Below, one piece after another: positions 25,841-34,714 of a stretch of DNA of 64,000 nucleotides. The position numbers were made by a program, and so were the translations under genes. The number at the start of each line of letters is the position of its first letter. Within the stretch, counting starts at the first letter, position 1. This stretch comes from Enterobacter asburiae (GTDB lineage: Bacteria; Pseudomonadota; Gammaproteobacteria; Enterobacterales; Enterobacteriaceae). The notes beneath the pieces are model-generated. The model worked only from the letters and a program-made list of their open reading frames with translations, was not told the origin of the DNA and made no database searches. The stretch is from positions 248,001 through 312,000 of the forward strand of contig NZ_AP019632.1 in assembly GCF_007035645.1 (NCBI RefSeq). The letters are read 5' to 3'.

Positions 25841-28010
25841 ACCGGCGACGCAGCAGCCGGAGCGCGTTCGCCGTCACCAGCACCGTTGCCCCGGTATCCG
25901 CCAGCACCGCCAGCCACAATCCGGTCATGCCGAGCAGGGTCGTCACCAGGAAAATCCCTTTCAGCCCGAGCGCAATGCCGATGTTCTGACGGATGTTGGC
26001 CCGCGTCGCGCGCGCCAGGGCGATCGTCTGCGCCAGCCCGGTCAGGCGGTTGTGGGTCAGCGCCGCGTCGGCCGTTTCCAGCGCCACGTCGGTACCACTG
26101 CCCATTGCAATACCAATGGTGGACGCTTTCATCGCCGGGGCATCGTTAATCCCGTCACCGACCATCGCCAGCGGCGCGCGGGCGTTCAGCGCCGTCACGG
26201 CGATGACCTTATCCGCAGGCAACAGTCCGGCTTTAAACTCCAGCCCCAGCTCACCGGCAATCGCTGCCGCCGCGCGAGGGTTATCACCGGTAAGAATAAC
26301 GCCCTGCACGCCCAGCTTGTGCAGCGCCGCTACGGCTTCTTTGGCGTCATCGCGCAGGGTATCGCGCAGCGCCAGCATTCCCTTCGCCACGCCGTCCTGC
26401 ATAACGCTCACGACGGTTTGTCCGGTCTGTTCTAACGCCTCAACCTCTGGACTGGAAGACTTGCCTGCCGCGACAATCAGCACATTTTTACCGTCAACGG
26501 TGGCCTCAATCCCTGACCCGACCAGCGCCCGCTGGGCGGTTGCCGGAGGGATATTCAGCCCGCGCGACTGCGCTTCTCGCACAATCGCCTGCGCCAGCGG
26601 GTGAGTGGACCCCTGTTCAACGGCGGCGGCCAGTGTAAGCAGCTCATCTTCACTGGTTTCCTGAGGATACACGCCGGTCACCTGCGGCTTGCCCACGGTC
26701 AGCGTACCGGTTTTATCGAAGGCGATATGCTGAACCTGGCTCAGCTGCTCCAGCGCCGCGCCGCCCTTAATCAGCGCGCCGCGCCGCGCCGCCGCCGCCA
26801 GACCTGAGGTAATCGCCGCCGGGGTGGAAATCACCAGCGCGCACGGGCAGCCAATCAGCAGCAGCGTCAGCCCTTTATAAATCCAGCCCTCCCACGGGGC
26901 GCCAAAGAACAGCGGCGGGACGACGGTGACCAGCAGGGCAACCAGCATGATGGCAGGGGTATAAATCCGGCTGAAGCGATCGATAAAGCGTTCGACCGGC
27001 GCGCGGCGCTCTTCGGCCTCTTCAATCAGCTTCAGGATACGGTCGATGGCGCTGTCGCCCGGCTCGGAAAGCACGGTGAGCTGCACCAGACGGTCGACGC
27101 TGGTGGCGCCAGCAGGCACTTTTTCACCCGCGGCGCGCTCTACCGGAATGGATTCCCCGGTCAGGGCGCTTTCATCAAAGCTCGCGGTGGCGGTAAGCAG
27201 CGCGCCGTCGGCAGGCAGACGCCCCCCTGCGGCCACCTCAATCACGTCGCCCGGGCGCAGCGTATTGATGGCGACCGTTTCACGCGTGCCGTTTATCACG
27301 CGAGTGGCAGTTTCCGGCTTCAGCGCCATCAGCGCGCTGACCCCTTTACGCGCCCGGCTCGCCGCCCAGCCCTCAAGGCGTTCGCCGATTAAGAACAGCA
27401 GCAGCACCATCGCCGCTTCTGCCGTCGCGCCAATGAACAGCGCGCCGATCGCCGCCACGCTCATCAGCGTTTCGATGGCAAACCAGCTGCCGCTTTTCAT
27501 CAGGCGCAGCGCCTGACGGGCAATCGGGAACAGGCCGACCAGCGTGGTGGCGATAAACGCCAGATTGCCGAACGGATGGTTAATCTGCTCCAGCCCCCAG
27601 CTCAGGGCCATCATGATGATGAGGGTAATGAGCGGCAGGTTTTCTTTCAGGGAGGAGGCTTTTTCAACGGGCGCCGTTTCGCTGCGCAGGGTATAGCCCG
27701 CCTGGCTGACGGCAGCTTCAACCTGCTTGCTGACGTCGTTATCGGCGCTGACCAGCAGCTTTTCGGTGGCAAACAGCACCTGAACGTGGCTCACGCCCGG
27801 CACCTGCTTGACGGCGTTTTCCACCTTGCGGGCGCAGGCCGCGCAGTCCATGCCGTTGACGACCCAGCTGTAGCGGTTGCCGCTTTCAGGAAGGGGTTGA
27901 GTTGGCGTTTCGCACGCGCCTTCGCAGCAGCAGTCGTCTTTCGACGGAGCCGGGCTGAGCTTAAGTGCCGAGAATTGAGGGACTTTTTTTGGTATTTCTG
28001 GAGTCGACAT
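25839..28010 (-). CDS. zntA: ZntA, Zn(II)/Cd(II)/Pb(II)-exporting P-type ATPase
   Basis: Inner-membrane P1B-type ATPase that expels zinc, cadmium and lead. It has 723 residues. The N-terminal cytoplasmic part has a CCC...C cluster (27-33) and the metal-binding GMDCAAC at 53-59. The transmembrane metal site is CPC in IGCPCALVIS, the phosphorylated aspartate is in DKTGTLT, and MVGDGINDAPA is the hinge. The start at 28010 gives the E. coli N-terminus MSTPE. The further 23 codons upstream overlap the ZntR operator zone and were rejected. It is controlled by a typical MerR-family promoter. Confidence 0.97.
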   Translation of the reverse strand: MSTPEIPKKVPQFSALKLSPAPSKDDCCCEGACETPTQPLPESGNRYSWVVNGMDCAACARKVENAVKQVPGVSHVQVLFATEKLLVSADNDVSKQVEAAVSQAGYTLRSETAPVEKASSLKENLPLITLIIMMALSWGLEQINHPFGNLAFIATTLVGLFPIARQALRLMKSGSWFAIETLMSVAAIGALFIGATAEAAMVLLLFLIGERLEGWAASRARKGVSALMALKPETATRVINGTRETVAINTLRPGDVIEVAAGGRLPADGALLTATASFDESALTGESIPVERAAGEKVPAGATSVDRLVQLTVLSEPGDSAIDRILKLIEEAEERRAPVERFIDRFSRIYTPAIMLVALLVTVVPPLFFGAPWEGWIYKGLTLLLIGCPCALVISTPAAITSGLAAAARRGALIKGGAALEQLSQVQHIAFDKTGTLTVGKPQVTGVYPQETSEDELLTLAAAVEQGSTHPLAQAIVREAQSRGLNIPPATAQRALVGSGIEATVDGKNVLIVAAGKSSSPEVEALEQTGQTVVSVMQDGVAKGMLALRDTLRDDAKEAVAALHKLGVQGVILTGDNPRAAAAIAGELGLEFKAGLLPADKVIAVTALNARAPLAMVGDGINDAPAMKASTIGIAMGSGTDVALETADAALTHNRLTGLAQTIALARATRANIRQNIGIALGLKGIFLVTTLLGMTGLWLAVLADTGATVLVTANALRLLRRR

Positions 28011-28047
28011 GGCAGTCTCCGGCAATGATAATTTTCTCATTAACCGC

Positions 28048-28079
28048 AGCATACACTCTGGAGTCGACTCCAGAGTCAA
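28048..28079 (-). promoter_or_regulatory. zntA promoter with ZntR operator
   Basis: On the minus strand -35 TTGACT (28074-28079) and -10 TATGCT (28048-28053) are separated by 20 bp instead of 17. The spacer contains most of a perfect 22-bp palindrome at 28055-28076 with arms ACTCTGGAGTC/GACTCCAGAGT. This long-spacer layout is the mark of MerR-type activators such as ZntR, which untwist the DNA when metal binds. Confidence 0.93.
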
Positions 28080-28086
28080 GCGCTAT

Positions 28087-28713
28087 TTAGATATACAGCG
28101 AACGCACAATCAAGAAATGCCCGGCAAAGTAACACGCGGAGGCTATCGCGTTATCCGCCCGGAAGCGGCGGCGATAGTGGCTGCCCAGCCAGACGACATT
28201 CCCGATCAGCAGCAGCGCGGCGCCGAAGAACGCGGACATCGCCGGAGCGGTCGGACGGAAGAACCACAGTTCACCTGCCAGCCACACCATCACCAGCGTC
28301 ATGGCGATAAACGTACAGACCGGCAAACGCATCTCTTCCAGTCGTGACCAGATCACCGCAATCAGCAGGGCGCCAATCACCAGCAGTACCAGCGGCAGCG
28401 GCCAGAAGAAGGAGAGCGTCATCTGGCTGGCAAAGTAGATGGTATACAGCAGATGGGAGAGGAAGAACGCCCCAACGGCGTACAGCAGGCGCTGTCGCGG
28501 CAGCAGGGTTAAGGCATCGCCTATCAGGGATGCACACAGCCCGGCGAGCACCAGATAGCTGACGGCGTTGAACATCGGCGCTTGCCAGGCCAGCAGCAGT
28601 AGGAGCAACAGCGTGACCGGTTTAAACAACCAGCGCTGCCAGGTGGGACCGCGGTACGACGCATCGACATAAAGCCATGCGGAAAAACAGACAGCGATAA
28701 ATGACCAAAGCAT
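28087..28713 (-). CDS. yhhN: YhhN, lysoplasmalogenase-like membrane protein (TMEM86 family)
   Basis: An inner-membrane protein of 208 residues with about eight hydrophobic helices. The family core is [15 protein letters not shown] (about 62-76), whose acidic residues are conserved in lysoplasmalogenases, and it ends [10 protein letters not shown]. Animal homologues hydrolyse lysoplasmalogens; bacterial substrate is uncertain. It lies upstream of zntA on the same strand, but the zntA promoter starts only 8 nt after the yhhN stop codon, so zinc control should not affect yhhN. Confidence 0.9.
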   Translation of the reverse strand: MLWSFIAVCFSAWLYVDASYRGPTWQRWLFKPVTLLLLLLLAWQAPMFNAVSYLVLAGLCASLIGDALTLLPRQRLLYAVGAFFLSHLLYTIYFASQMTLSFFWPLPLVLLVIGALLIAVIWSRLEEMRLPVCTFIAMTLVMVWLAGELWFFRPTAPAMSAFFGAALLLIGNVVWLGSHYRRRFRADNAIASACYFAGHFLIVRSLYI

Positions 28714-28842
28714 ATTAACTCCCTGTATCTGTTAAGTCTGAATAATCAGTTTCTGATCCAGTGTAGTGACGCGGGCGGGCGTTTGGCAATGGCGGGGAAG
28801 GCAAGGTATCCTGAATTCCGCATAATCTTATGGGATTTTAGA

Positions 28843-29202
28843 ATGAGCAAGATGCCGCTTTTTTTCATTATCGTGGTGGCGATTATCGTCATTGCCGCCT
28901 CGTTCCGTTTCGTGCAGCAGCGCCGCGAGAAGGCGGATAACGATGCCGCGCCGCTGATGCAAAAGCGCGTGGTGGTGACCAACAAACGCGAGAAACCGCT
29001 CAACGACCGCCGCTCGCGCCAGCAGCAGGTGACGCCTGCGGGCACAGCAATGCGCTATGAAGCGAGCTTTAGGGCGGAAACGGGCGGCCTGGAGATGACC
29101 TTCCGCCTGGAGGCGCAGCAGTACCATCAGCTGACGGTGGGTGAGAAAGGAACGCTGAGCTACAAAGGGACGCGGTTTGAAGGGTTTGAACCGGAGCGGT
29201 AA
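28843..29202 (+). CDS. yhhM: YhhM, DUF2500 membrane-anchored protein
   Basis: A 119-residue protein matching E. coli YhhM. One N-terminal helix (LFFIIVVAIIVIAASF) precedes a soluble domain with REKADNDAAPLMQKRVVVTNKRE and YHQLTVGEKGTLSYKGTRF, which resembles a small beta-domain. The function is unknown. The start at 28843 was chosen by homology; an in-frame ATG 20 codons earlier gives a non-conserved tail. It is divergent from yhhN and convergent with yhhL. Confidence 0.88.
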   Translation: MSKMPLFFIIVVAIIVIAASFRFVQQRREKADNDAAPLMQKRVVVTNKREKPLNDRRSRQQQVTPAGTAMRYEASFRAETGGLEMTFRLEAQQYHQLTVGEKGTLSYKGTRFEGFEPER

Positions 29203-29206
29203 TTTT

Positions 29207-29289
29207 CCCCTCACCCCGGCCCTCTCCCACAGGGAGAGGGTGTAATCGTTCCCTCTCCCTGTGGGAGAGGGTTAGGGTGAGGGCATCAG
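29207..29289. repeat. REPIN-like palindromic repeat between yhhM and yhhL
   Basis: Two hairpins head to head: CCCTCTCCC-ACA-GGGAGAGGG and CCCTCTCCC-TGT-GGGAGAGGG, flanked by CCCTCACC on the left and TTAGGGTGAGGG on the right. They fill the spacer between the convergent genes yhhM and yhhL, and probably act as a two-way end for both transcripts. Confidence 0.85.
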
Positions 29290-29297
29290 GCCGCGCC

Positions 29298-29579
29298 TTA
29301 CTTCTTCACCTGCGCCTTAAACTTCTTCATCCACACCAGCAGTTCAAACACTCCGAAAATAAACACGCGCAGCTGCTGCCAGCCCGTCATCTGCGGGCCG
29401 TCTTTCGGCAGGCCGTTTTTCAGCATCACCATCTGCAGGGCGTGCATGAACGACGTGAAAATCAGCGCGACGTTAACGAAAATATTCATCGGACGCGGGA
29501 AGGGGTGTACCAGGTTGAGAATTAAAAACGCCCAGACGCCCAGCATCAGCAAACGTCCCAGGTTAATCAGTACCGGCAT
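29298..29579 (-). CDS. yhhL: YhhL, DUF1145 membrane protein
   Basis: A 93-residue inner-membrane protein with three predicted helices. The DUF1145 pattern NLVHPFPRPMNIFVNVALIF with a following MHALQMVMLK is present, and the C-terminus is basic (KKFKAQVKK). Function is unknown. Its start codon lies within the 3' end of rsmD (17-nt overlap), so translation is probably coupled. The start was chosen for the family N-terminus MPVLINLGRLL. Confidence 0.88.
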   Translation of the reverse strand: MPVLINLGRLLMLGVWAFLILNLVHPFPRPMNIFVNVALIFTSFMHALQMVMLKNGLPKDGPQMTGWQQLRVFIFGVFELLVWMKKFKAQVKK

Positions 29580-30165
29580 CGGAGCCTCCTTGTGCCTGAC
29601 GGTGATAAAGACGATAAGCGACCTGGCCGGCGACCTTTTCGCGGTGCAGATCCCAGTGGGCGGGAACCGGCGGTAAACCGTTTTCCACTTCGCTTTCAAC
29701 GTAAATTAGCGCGTCATCCGCCAGCCAGCCGTTTTGCTCAAGCAGGGATAACGTCTCTTCCAGCAGCCCCTTGCGGAACGGCGGATCGACAAACACCACG
29801 TTATGCGGCGTGCCTTTCTGCGCAAGAAAACTCAGCGTGTTGGTGTTCACGACTTTAGCGTTGCTCGCTTTCAGCGTCGCCAGATTTTGCTGCAGCGTCT
29901 GCGCAACGCCGCGCTCCATCTCCAGCAGCGTGGCGCTGGCGGCATAGCGCGACAGCGCTTCCAGGCCGAGCGCGCCGCTTCCGGCGAAGCAGTCCAGGCA
30001 GTGGGCGTCTACCATTGACGGGGCCAGCCAGTTAAACAGCGTCTCGCGCACGCGGTCGGTAGTAGGGCGTAAACCGGGGCTGTCCGGCACCGGTAATTTC
30101 CGGCCTCGCCACTGACCGCCGATAATACGAATTTGACCGGCCGGGGCGCGGTTGGGTTTCTTCAT
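29563..30165 (-). CDS. rsmD: RsmD, 16S rRNA m2G966 methyltransferase
   Basis: Methylates G966 of 16S rRNA in the assembled 30S subunit using SAM. It has 200 residues. The Rossmann SAM motif is LDCFAGSGALGLEALSR, the N-terminal recognition region is IRIIGGQWRGRKLPVPDSPGLRPTTDRVRETLFNWL, and the catalytic motif DPPF lies in VVFVDPPFRKG. It is upstream of yhhL and divergent from ftsY, as in E. coli. Confidence 0.96.
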   Translation of the reverse strand: MKKPNRAPAGQIRIIGGQWRGRKLPVPDSPGLRPTTDRVRETLFNWLAPSMVDAHCLDCFAGSGALGLEALSRYAASATLLEMERGVAQTLQQNLATLKASNAKVVNTNTLSFLAQKGTPHNVVFVDPPFRKGLLEETLSLLEQNGWLADDALIYVESEVENGLPPVPAHWDLHREKVAGQVAYRLYHRQAQGGSDAGTD

Positions 30166-30292
30166 CTCAGGAAAGCTCTGTTAACAATTGGCCTGCGATT
30201 GCGGGCGGTGATGTCAATTAAGTAAAGTGTTAGACTATTTCATCATTTTTTTAGCTTCCATGTATATAGCGCCGCGAGGAGTGTAGTCGCAG

Positions 30293-31753
30293 ATGGCAAA
30301 ACAAAAAAAACGTGGCTTCTTTTCCTGGCTGGGCTTCGGTGAAAAAGAGCAAGAAACAGAACAGAAAACCGAAGAGCAACAAGCCGTTGAAGAGCAGTCA
30401 CAGCCTGAAACGCCTGTAGAAACCGCCGCGGTTGTCGAAGCGGAAGAAACGGCGCACAGCAAAGAAGAGATTGAATCCTTTGCACAAGAGGTGGTTGAGG
30501 TCACTGAACAGGTTCAGGAGAGCGAGAAGCCAGAACCGGTTATCGTTGAGGATATTACCGAAACGCCACAGGCCGTTATCGAGCACGAAGAGCTGCCGCT
30601 GCCGGAAGAGGTGAAAGCCGAAGAGGTTTCTGCCGAAGAGTGGCAGGCGGAAGCGGAAACCGTTGAAATTGTTGAGGCGGTGGAAGAAGAAGCGGCACTC
30701 GAGCCAGAGCTGACCGACGAAGAGCTGGAAGCCCAGGCGCTGGCGGCAGAAGCCGCGGAAGAGGCGATTATCGTCGTGCCGGTTGAAGAACAGCCGGAAG
30801 AAGAGAGCGTACAGGAGCAGGAAAAACCGACCAAAGAAGGTTTCTTCGCGCGCCTGAAGCGCAGCCTGCTCAAAACCAAAGAAAACTTAGGTTCCGGATT
30901 TATCAGTCTGTTCCGCGGCAAGAAGATCGACGACGATCTCTTCGAAGAGCTGGAAGAACAGCTGCTGATTGCGGACGTCGGCGTGGAAACCACCCGTAAG
31001 ATCATCGCCAATCTGACCGAAGGGGCGAGCCGCAAACAGCTGCGCGACGCCGAAGCGCTGTACGGTCTGCTGAAAGACGAGATGGGTGAAATTCTCGCAA
31101 AAGTTGACGAACCGCTTAATATTGAAGGCAAAACGCCATTTGTTATTCTGATGGTTGGCGTAAACGGCGTGGGTAAAACCACCACCATCGGCAAGCTGGC
31201 GCGTCAGTTCGAGCAGCAGGGCAAATCGGTGATGCTGGCGGCGGGCGATACCTTCCGCGCGGCAGCGGTTGAGCAGCTGCAGGTTTGGGGCCAGCGCAAC
31301 AACATTCCGGTGATTGCCCAGCATACCGGCGCGGATTCTGCGTCCGTGATCTTCGACGCCATCCAGGCAGCGAAGGCGCGCAACGTGGACGTGCTGATTG
31401 CCGATACCGCAGGGCGTTTGCAGAACAAATCGCACCTGATGGAAGAGTTGAAGAAAATCGTCCGCGTTATGAAGAAGCTGGACGAAGACGCACCGCATGA
31501 AATTATGCTGACCATTGATGCCAGCACCGGACAGAACGCCATCAGCCAGGCGAAGCTGTTTAATGAAGCGGTAGGACTGACGGGGATCGCGCTGACCAAG
31601 CTGGACGGCACCGCGAAAGGCGGGGTGATCTTCTCCGTGGCCGACCAGTTCGGCATTCCTATCCGTTACATCGGTGTGGGCGAGCGTATTGAGGATTTGC
31701 GTCCGTTTAAGGCGGACGACTTTATTGAGGCATTATTTGCCCGAGAGGACTAA
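30293..31753 (+). CDS. ftsY: FtsY, signal recognition particle receptor
   Basis: GTPase that docks SRP-ribosome complexes at the inner membrane and passes them to SecYEG. It has 486 residues. The acidic, Glu-rich A domain (about 15-185) varies between species, and a basic amphipathic patch (EGFFARLKRSLLKTKENLGSGF) starts the NG domain. The P-loop GVNGVGKT is at 289-296, followed by DTFRAAAVEQL, DTAGRLQNK and TKLDGTAKGG. ACTCCTCGCGG-side GAGGAG lies about 12 nt before the ATG. It is followed by ftsE after 2 nt (ftsYEX operon). Confidence 0.97.
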   Translation: MAKQKKRGFFSWLGFGEKEQETEQKTEEQQAVEEQSQPETPVETAAVVEAEETAHSKEEIESFAQEVVEVTEQVQESEKPEPVIVEDITETPQAVIEHEELPLPEEVKAEEVSAEEWQAEAETVEIVEAVEEEAALEPELTDEELEAQALAAEAAEEAIIVVPVEEQPEEESVQEQEKPTKEGFFARLKRSLLKTKENLGSGFISLFRGKKIDDDLFEELEEQLLIADVGVETTRKIIANLTEGASRKQLRDAEALYGLLKDEMGEILAKVDEPLNIEGKTPFVILMVGVNGVGKTTTIGKLARQFEQQGKSVMLAAGDTFRAAAVEQLQVWGQRNNIPVIAQHTGADSASVIFDAIQAAKARNVDVLIADTAGRLQNKSHLMEELKKIVRVMKKLDEDAPHEIMLTIDASTGQNAISQAKLFNEAVGLTGIALTKLDGTAKGGVIFSVADQFGIPIRYIGVGERIEDLRPFKADDFIEALFARED

Positions 31754-31755
31754 CA

Positions 31756-32421
31756 ATGATTCGCTTTGAACACGTCAGCAAGGCCTATCTCGGTGGGAGA
31801 CAAGCGCTGCAGGGGGTGACATTCCACCTGCAGCCGGGCGAGATGGCATTCCTGACCGGCCATTCCGGCGCGGGGAAAAGTACCCTGCTCAAGCTTATCT
31901 GTGGGATCGAGCGGCCAAGCGCCGGGAAAATCTTTTTCGGCGGCCATGAGATCAGCCGCCTGAAAAACCGCGAAGTGCCGTTCCTGCGTCGTCAGATCGG
32001 CATGATTTTCCAGGATCACCACCTGCTGATGGATCGCACCGTTTTCGATAACGTGGCCATTCCGCTGATTATTGCCGGCGCCAGCTATGACGATATCCGC
32101 CGCCGCGTTTCTGCGGCGCTGGATAAGGTCGGGCTGCTGGACAAAGCGAAGAACTTCCCGATCCAGCTCTCCGGCGGTGAACAGCAGCGCGTGGGCATCG
32201 CCCGCGCGGTGGTGAACAAGCCTGCCGTACTGCTGGCGGATGAACCAACCGGTAACCTGGACGATGCCCTGTCCGAAGGGATTTTGCGTCTGTTTGAGGA
32301 ATTTAACCGCGTAGGAGTCACCGTATTGATGGCGACGCACGACATCGGGCTCATTTCCCGTCGTTCGTACCGCATGCTGACCCTGAGCGACGGGCATTTG
32401 CACGGAGGCCACGGTGAATAA
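31756..32421 (+). CDS. ftsE: FtsE, cell-division ABC ATPase
   Basis: Cytoplasmic ATPase of FtsEX, which activates septal peptidoglycan hydrolysis through EnvC and helps divisome assembly. It has 221 residues: Walker [10 protein letters not shown] at 35-43, signature LSGGEQQR, Walker [12 protein letters not shown] and ATHDIGL. It begins 2 nt after ftsY and its 3' end overlaps ftsX by 8 nt, so the three genes are transcribed together and FtsE and FtsX are translationally coupled. Confidence 0.97.
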   Translation: MIRFEHVSKAYLGGRQALQGVTFHLQPGEMAFLTGHSGAGKSTLLKLICGIERPSAGKIFFGGHEISRLKNREVPFLRRQIGMIFQDHHLLMDRTVFDNVAIPLIIAGASYDDIRRRVSAALDKVGLLDKAKNFPIQLSGGEQQRVGIARAVVNKPAVLLADEPTGNLDDALSEGILRLFEEFNRVGVTVLMATHDIGLISRRSYRMLTLSDGHLHGGHGE

Positions 32422-33469
32422 GCGTGATGCAATAAACCAGATTCGGCAGTTCGGGAACCGGTTTGACCGTTTCCGTAAGCCGCAGGGCGGTGGTGACGGC
32501 AATCGTAATGCGCCGAAGCGCCAGAAGGCCGCGCCAAAACCGGCCTCCCGTAAAACCAACGTGTTTAACGAGCAGGTGCGCTACGCCTTCCACGGCGCGC
32601 TGCAGGACCTGAAAAGCAAACCGCTGGCGACGTTCCTGACGGTGATGGTGATCGCCATCTCCCTGACGCTGCCAAGCGTCTGCTATATGGTCTATAAAAA
32701 CGTCAACCAGGCGGCCTCACAGTATTATCCGTCCCCGCAGATCACGGTCTATATGGATAAAGCGCTCGACGATAACGCCGCCGCGCAGGTGGTCGGGCAA
32801 ATCCAGGCCGAGCAGGGCGTGGAGAAGGTCAACTATCTCTCCCGTGAAGACGCGCTGGGCGAGTTCCGTAACTGGTCTGGCTTTGGCGGCGCGCTGGATA
32901 TGCTCGAAGAGAACCCGCTGCCCGCCGTGGCGGTGGTGATCCCGAAGCTGGATTTCCAGGGGACCGATTCGCTTAACACCCTGCGCGATCGCATCACGCG
33001 CATTAAGGGCATTGATGAAGTGCGCATGGACGACAGCTGGTTTGCGCGCCTTGCTGCCCTGACCGGGCTGGTAGGACGCGTCGCGGCGATGATTGGCGTG
33101 CTGATGGTGGCGGCGGTCTTCCTCGTCATCGGTAACAGCGTGCGCCTGAGCATCTTTGCCCGTCGCGATACCATTAACGTGCAGAAACTGATTGGTGCGA
33201 CGGATGGTTTCATCCTCCGACCGTTCCTTTACGGTGGCGCATTGCTCGGTTTTTCCGGTGCATTTCTTTCACTGATATTGTCAGAAATTTTGGTGATGCG
33301 GCTCTCTTCTGCCGTGACTGAAGTGGCGCAGGTTTTCGGAACGAAGTTTGATATCAGTGGCTTAGGCTTCGATGAGTGTCTGTTGCTGCTGCTGGTTTGT
33401 TCGATGATTGGGTGGGTGGCAGCCTGGCTGGCAACCGTTCAACATTTACGTCACTTTACTCCCGACTAA
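32414..33469 (+). CDS. ftsX: FtsX, cell-division ABC membrane subunit
   Basis: Inner-membrane partner of FtsE. It has 351 residues and four helices, with a basic cytoplasmic N-terminus ([17 protein letters not shown]). The first helix is [20 protein letters not shown]. The large periplasmic domain that binds EnvC spans about 95-220. Three C-terminal helices end in [13 protein letters not shown] was chosen as start because it gives the conserved [14 protein letters not shown]. It lies inside the last codons of ftsE, whose GGAGG serves as the ribosome-binding site. Confidence 0.96.
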   Translation: MNKRDAINQIRQFGNRFDRFRKPQGGGDGNRNAPKRQKAAPKPASRKTNVFNEQVRYAFHGALQDLKSKPLATFLTVMVIAISLTLPSVCYMVYKNVNQAASQYYPSPQITVYMDKALDDNAAAQVVGQIQAEQGVEKVNYLSREDALGEFRNWSGFGGALDMLEENPLPAVAVVIPKLDFQGTDSLNTLRDRITRIKGIDEVRMDDSWFARLAALTGLVGRVAAMIGVLMVAAVFLVIGNSVRLSIFARRDTINVQKLIGATDGFILRPFLYGGALLGFSGAFLSLILSEILVMRLSSAVTEVAQVFGTKFDISGLGFDECLLLLLVCSMIGWVAAWLATVQHLRHFTPD

Positions 33470-33486
33470 TAAAAGCGTGATATAAT

Positions 33487-33523
33487 CTTTCCCTGCACCG
33501 AGATGCTCGCTCTGCAGGGAAAG
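33487..33523 (+). terminator. Hairpin after ftsX, in the rpoH promoter region
   Basis: CTTTCCCTGCA and TGCAGGGAAAG form a perfect 11-bp stem around a 15-nt loop, 17 nt after ftsX. No T-run follows, so it is a weak terminator at best and may instead stabilise the ftsYEX mRNA. A perfect TATAAT (33481-33486) lies just before it. Confidence 0.45.
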
Positions 33524-33596
33524 CGTCCCTGTTGTCGCTTCCCCTGTTATCATCTTCATGTCACAATTTGTGCGTAATTTATTCACCGTTGCACCT

Positions 33597-33624
33597 GGAA
33601 CTTGTGGATAAAATCACTGTCTGA
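33597..33624 (+). promoter_or_regulatory. Sigma-E promoter (P3) and DnaA box of rpoH
   Basis: GGAACTT (33597-33603) and TCTGA (33620-33624) with a 16-nt spacer form a sigma-E promoter, as known for E. coli rpoH P3. A perfect DnaA box TGTGGATAA (33603-33611) lies in the spacer, also as in E. coli, where DnaA represses. The upstream TGTCACAATTTGTGCG stretch at 33560-33574 is conserved with the E. coli P4/P5 region. Confidence 0.88.
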
Positions 33625-33720
33625 TAAAAGAGTGAATGCTAATCTCGTTGCTCAAACGCTTTGGCATGGTTGTTGCCTGACGGGGACGACCAGGACCAGA
33701 AGAAACATTGAGAGGAATGA

Positions 33721-34578
33721 ATGACCAAAGAAATGCAAACTTTAGCTTTAGCCCCTGTTGGTAACCTGGAATCTTATATCCGGGCTGCGAACACCTGGCC
33801 GATGTTAACGGCCGAGGAAGAAAAGGAGCTTGCTGAAAAGCTGCATTACCAGGGCGATCTGGAAGCAGCGAAAAAGCTGATCCTGTCTCACCTGCGCTTT
33901 GTTGTTCACATTGCTCGTAACTATGCGGGCTATGGCTTGCCGCAGGCGGACTTGATTCAGGAAGGCAACATCGGCCTGATGAAGGCTGTGCGTCGCTTTA
34001 ACCCGGAAGTGGGTGTGCGACTCGTCTCCTTCGCTGTGCACTGGATCAAAGCAGAAATTCATGAATACGTGCTGCGCAACTGGCGTATCGTGAAAGTCGC
34101 CACGACAAAAGCGCAACGCAAACTGTTCTTCAACCTGCGTAAAGCCAAGCAGCGTCTGGGCTGGTTCAACCAGGATGAAGTGGAAATGGTGGCGCGCGAG
34201 CTGGGCGTAACCAGCAAAGACGTGCGTGAGATGGAATCCCGTATGGCCGCGCAGGACATGACCTTTGATATGTCCTCCGACGACGACGCATCTGACAGCC
34301 AGCCAATGGCGCCGGTTCTGTATCTGCAGGATAAAACCTCTAACTTTGCTGACGGCATCGAAGAGGATAACTGGGAAGATCAGGCCGCGAACAAGCTGAC
34401 CCATGCGATGGAAGGCCTCGACGAGCGTAGCCAGGATATTATCCGCGCCCGCTGGCTGGACGAAGACAACAAGTCCACGCTGCAGGAGCTGGCCGACCGC
34501 TACGGCGTTTCTGCGGAACGTGTCCGTCAGCTTGAAAAGAACGCCATGAAAAAACTTCGCGCCGCTATCGAAGCGTAA
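33721..34578 (+). CDS. rpoH: RpoH, heat-shock sigma factor sigma-32
   Basis: Directs RNA polymerase to heat-shock promoters. It has 285 residues. Region 2 includes [39 protein letters not shown], the RpoH box [18 protein letters not shown] is at about 132-149, and region 4.2 ([27 protein letters not shown]) recognises the -35. AGAGGAATGA precedes the ATG. The first codons (ATGCAAACTTTAGC) keep the E. coli translation-enhancing and thermosensor sequence, so heat control of translation is expected. It has its own terminator. Confidence 0.98.
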   Translation: MTKEMQTLALAPVGNLESYIRAANTWPMLTAEEEKELAEKLHYQGDLEAAKKLILSHLRFVVHIARNYAGYGLPQADLIQEGNIGLMKAVRRFNPEVGVRLVSFAVHWIKAEIHEYVLRNWRIVKVATTKAQRKLFFNLRKAKQRLGWFNQDEVEMVARELGVTSKDVREMESRMAAQDMTFDMSSDDDASDSQPMAPVLYLQDKTSNFADGIEEDNWEDQAANKLTHAMEGLDERSQDIIRARWLDEDNKSTLQELADRYGVSAERVRQLEKNAMKKLRAAIEA

Positions 34579-34598
34579 TTTTCGCGAAGTACACCGAG

Positions 34599-34634
34599 AA
34601 CCCCTGGATGAAAGTCTGGGGGTTTTGTTTTTTT
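34599..34634 (+). terminator. rpoH intrinsic terminator
   Basis: AACCCC pairs with GGGGTT around a 14-nt loop, followed by TTGTTTTTTT, 20 nt after the rpoH stop codon. Confidence 0.88.
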
Positions 34635-34714
34635 AGCGCCCGCTCTGGCGAATTCCCTCCCCCTGGCAAACACTTACTGATGCGCTAAGCAGGCGACTTT
34701 CTCAGGGGGACAGG

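Noticed and set aside
33560..33590. CRP site upstream of rpoH
   Set aside because: The stretch is conserved with E. coli, but the half-site spacing I can read does not fit TGTGA-N6-TCACA well, so it is mentioned only as conserved sequence.
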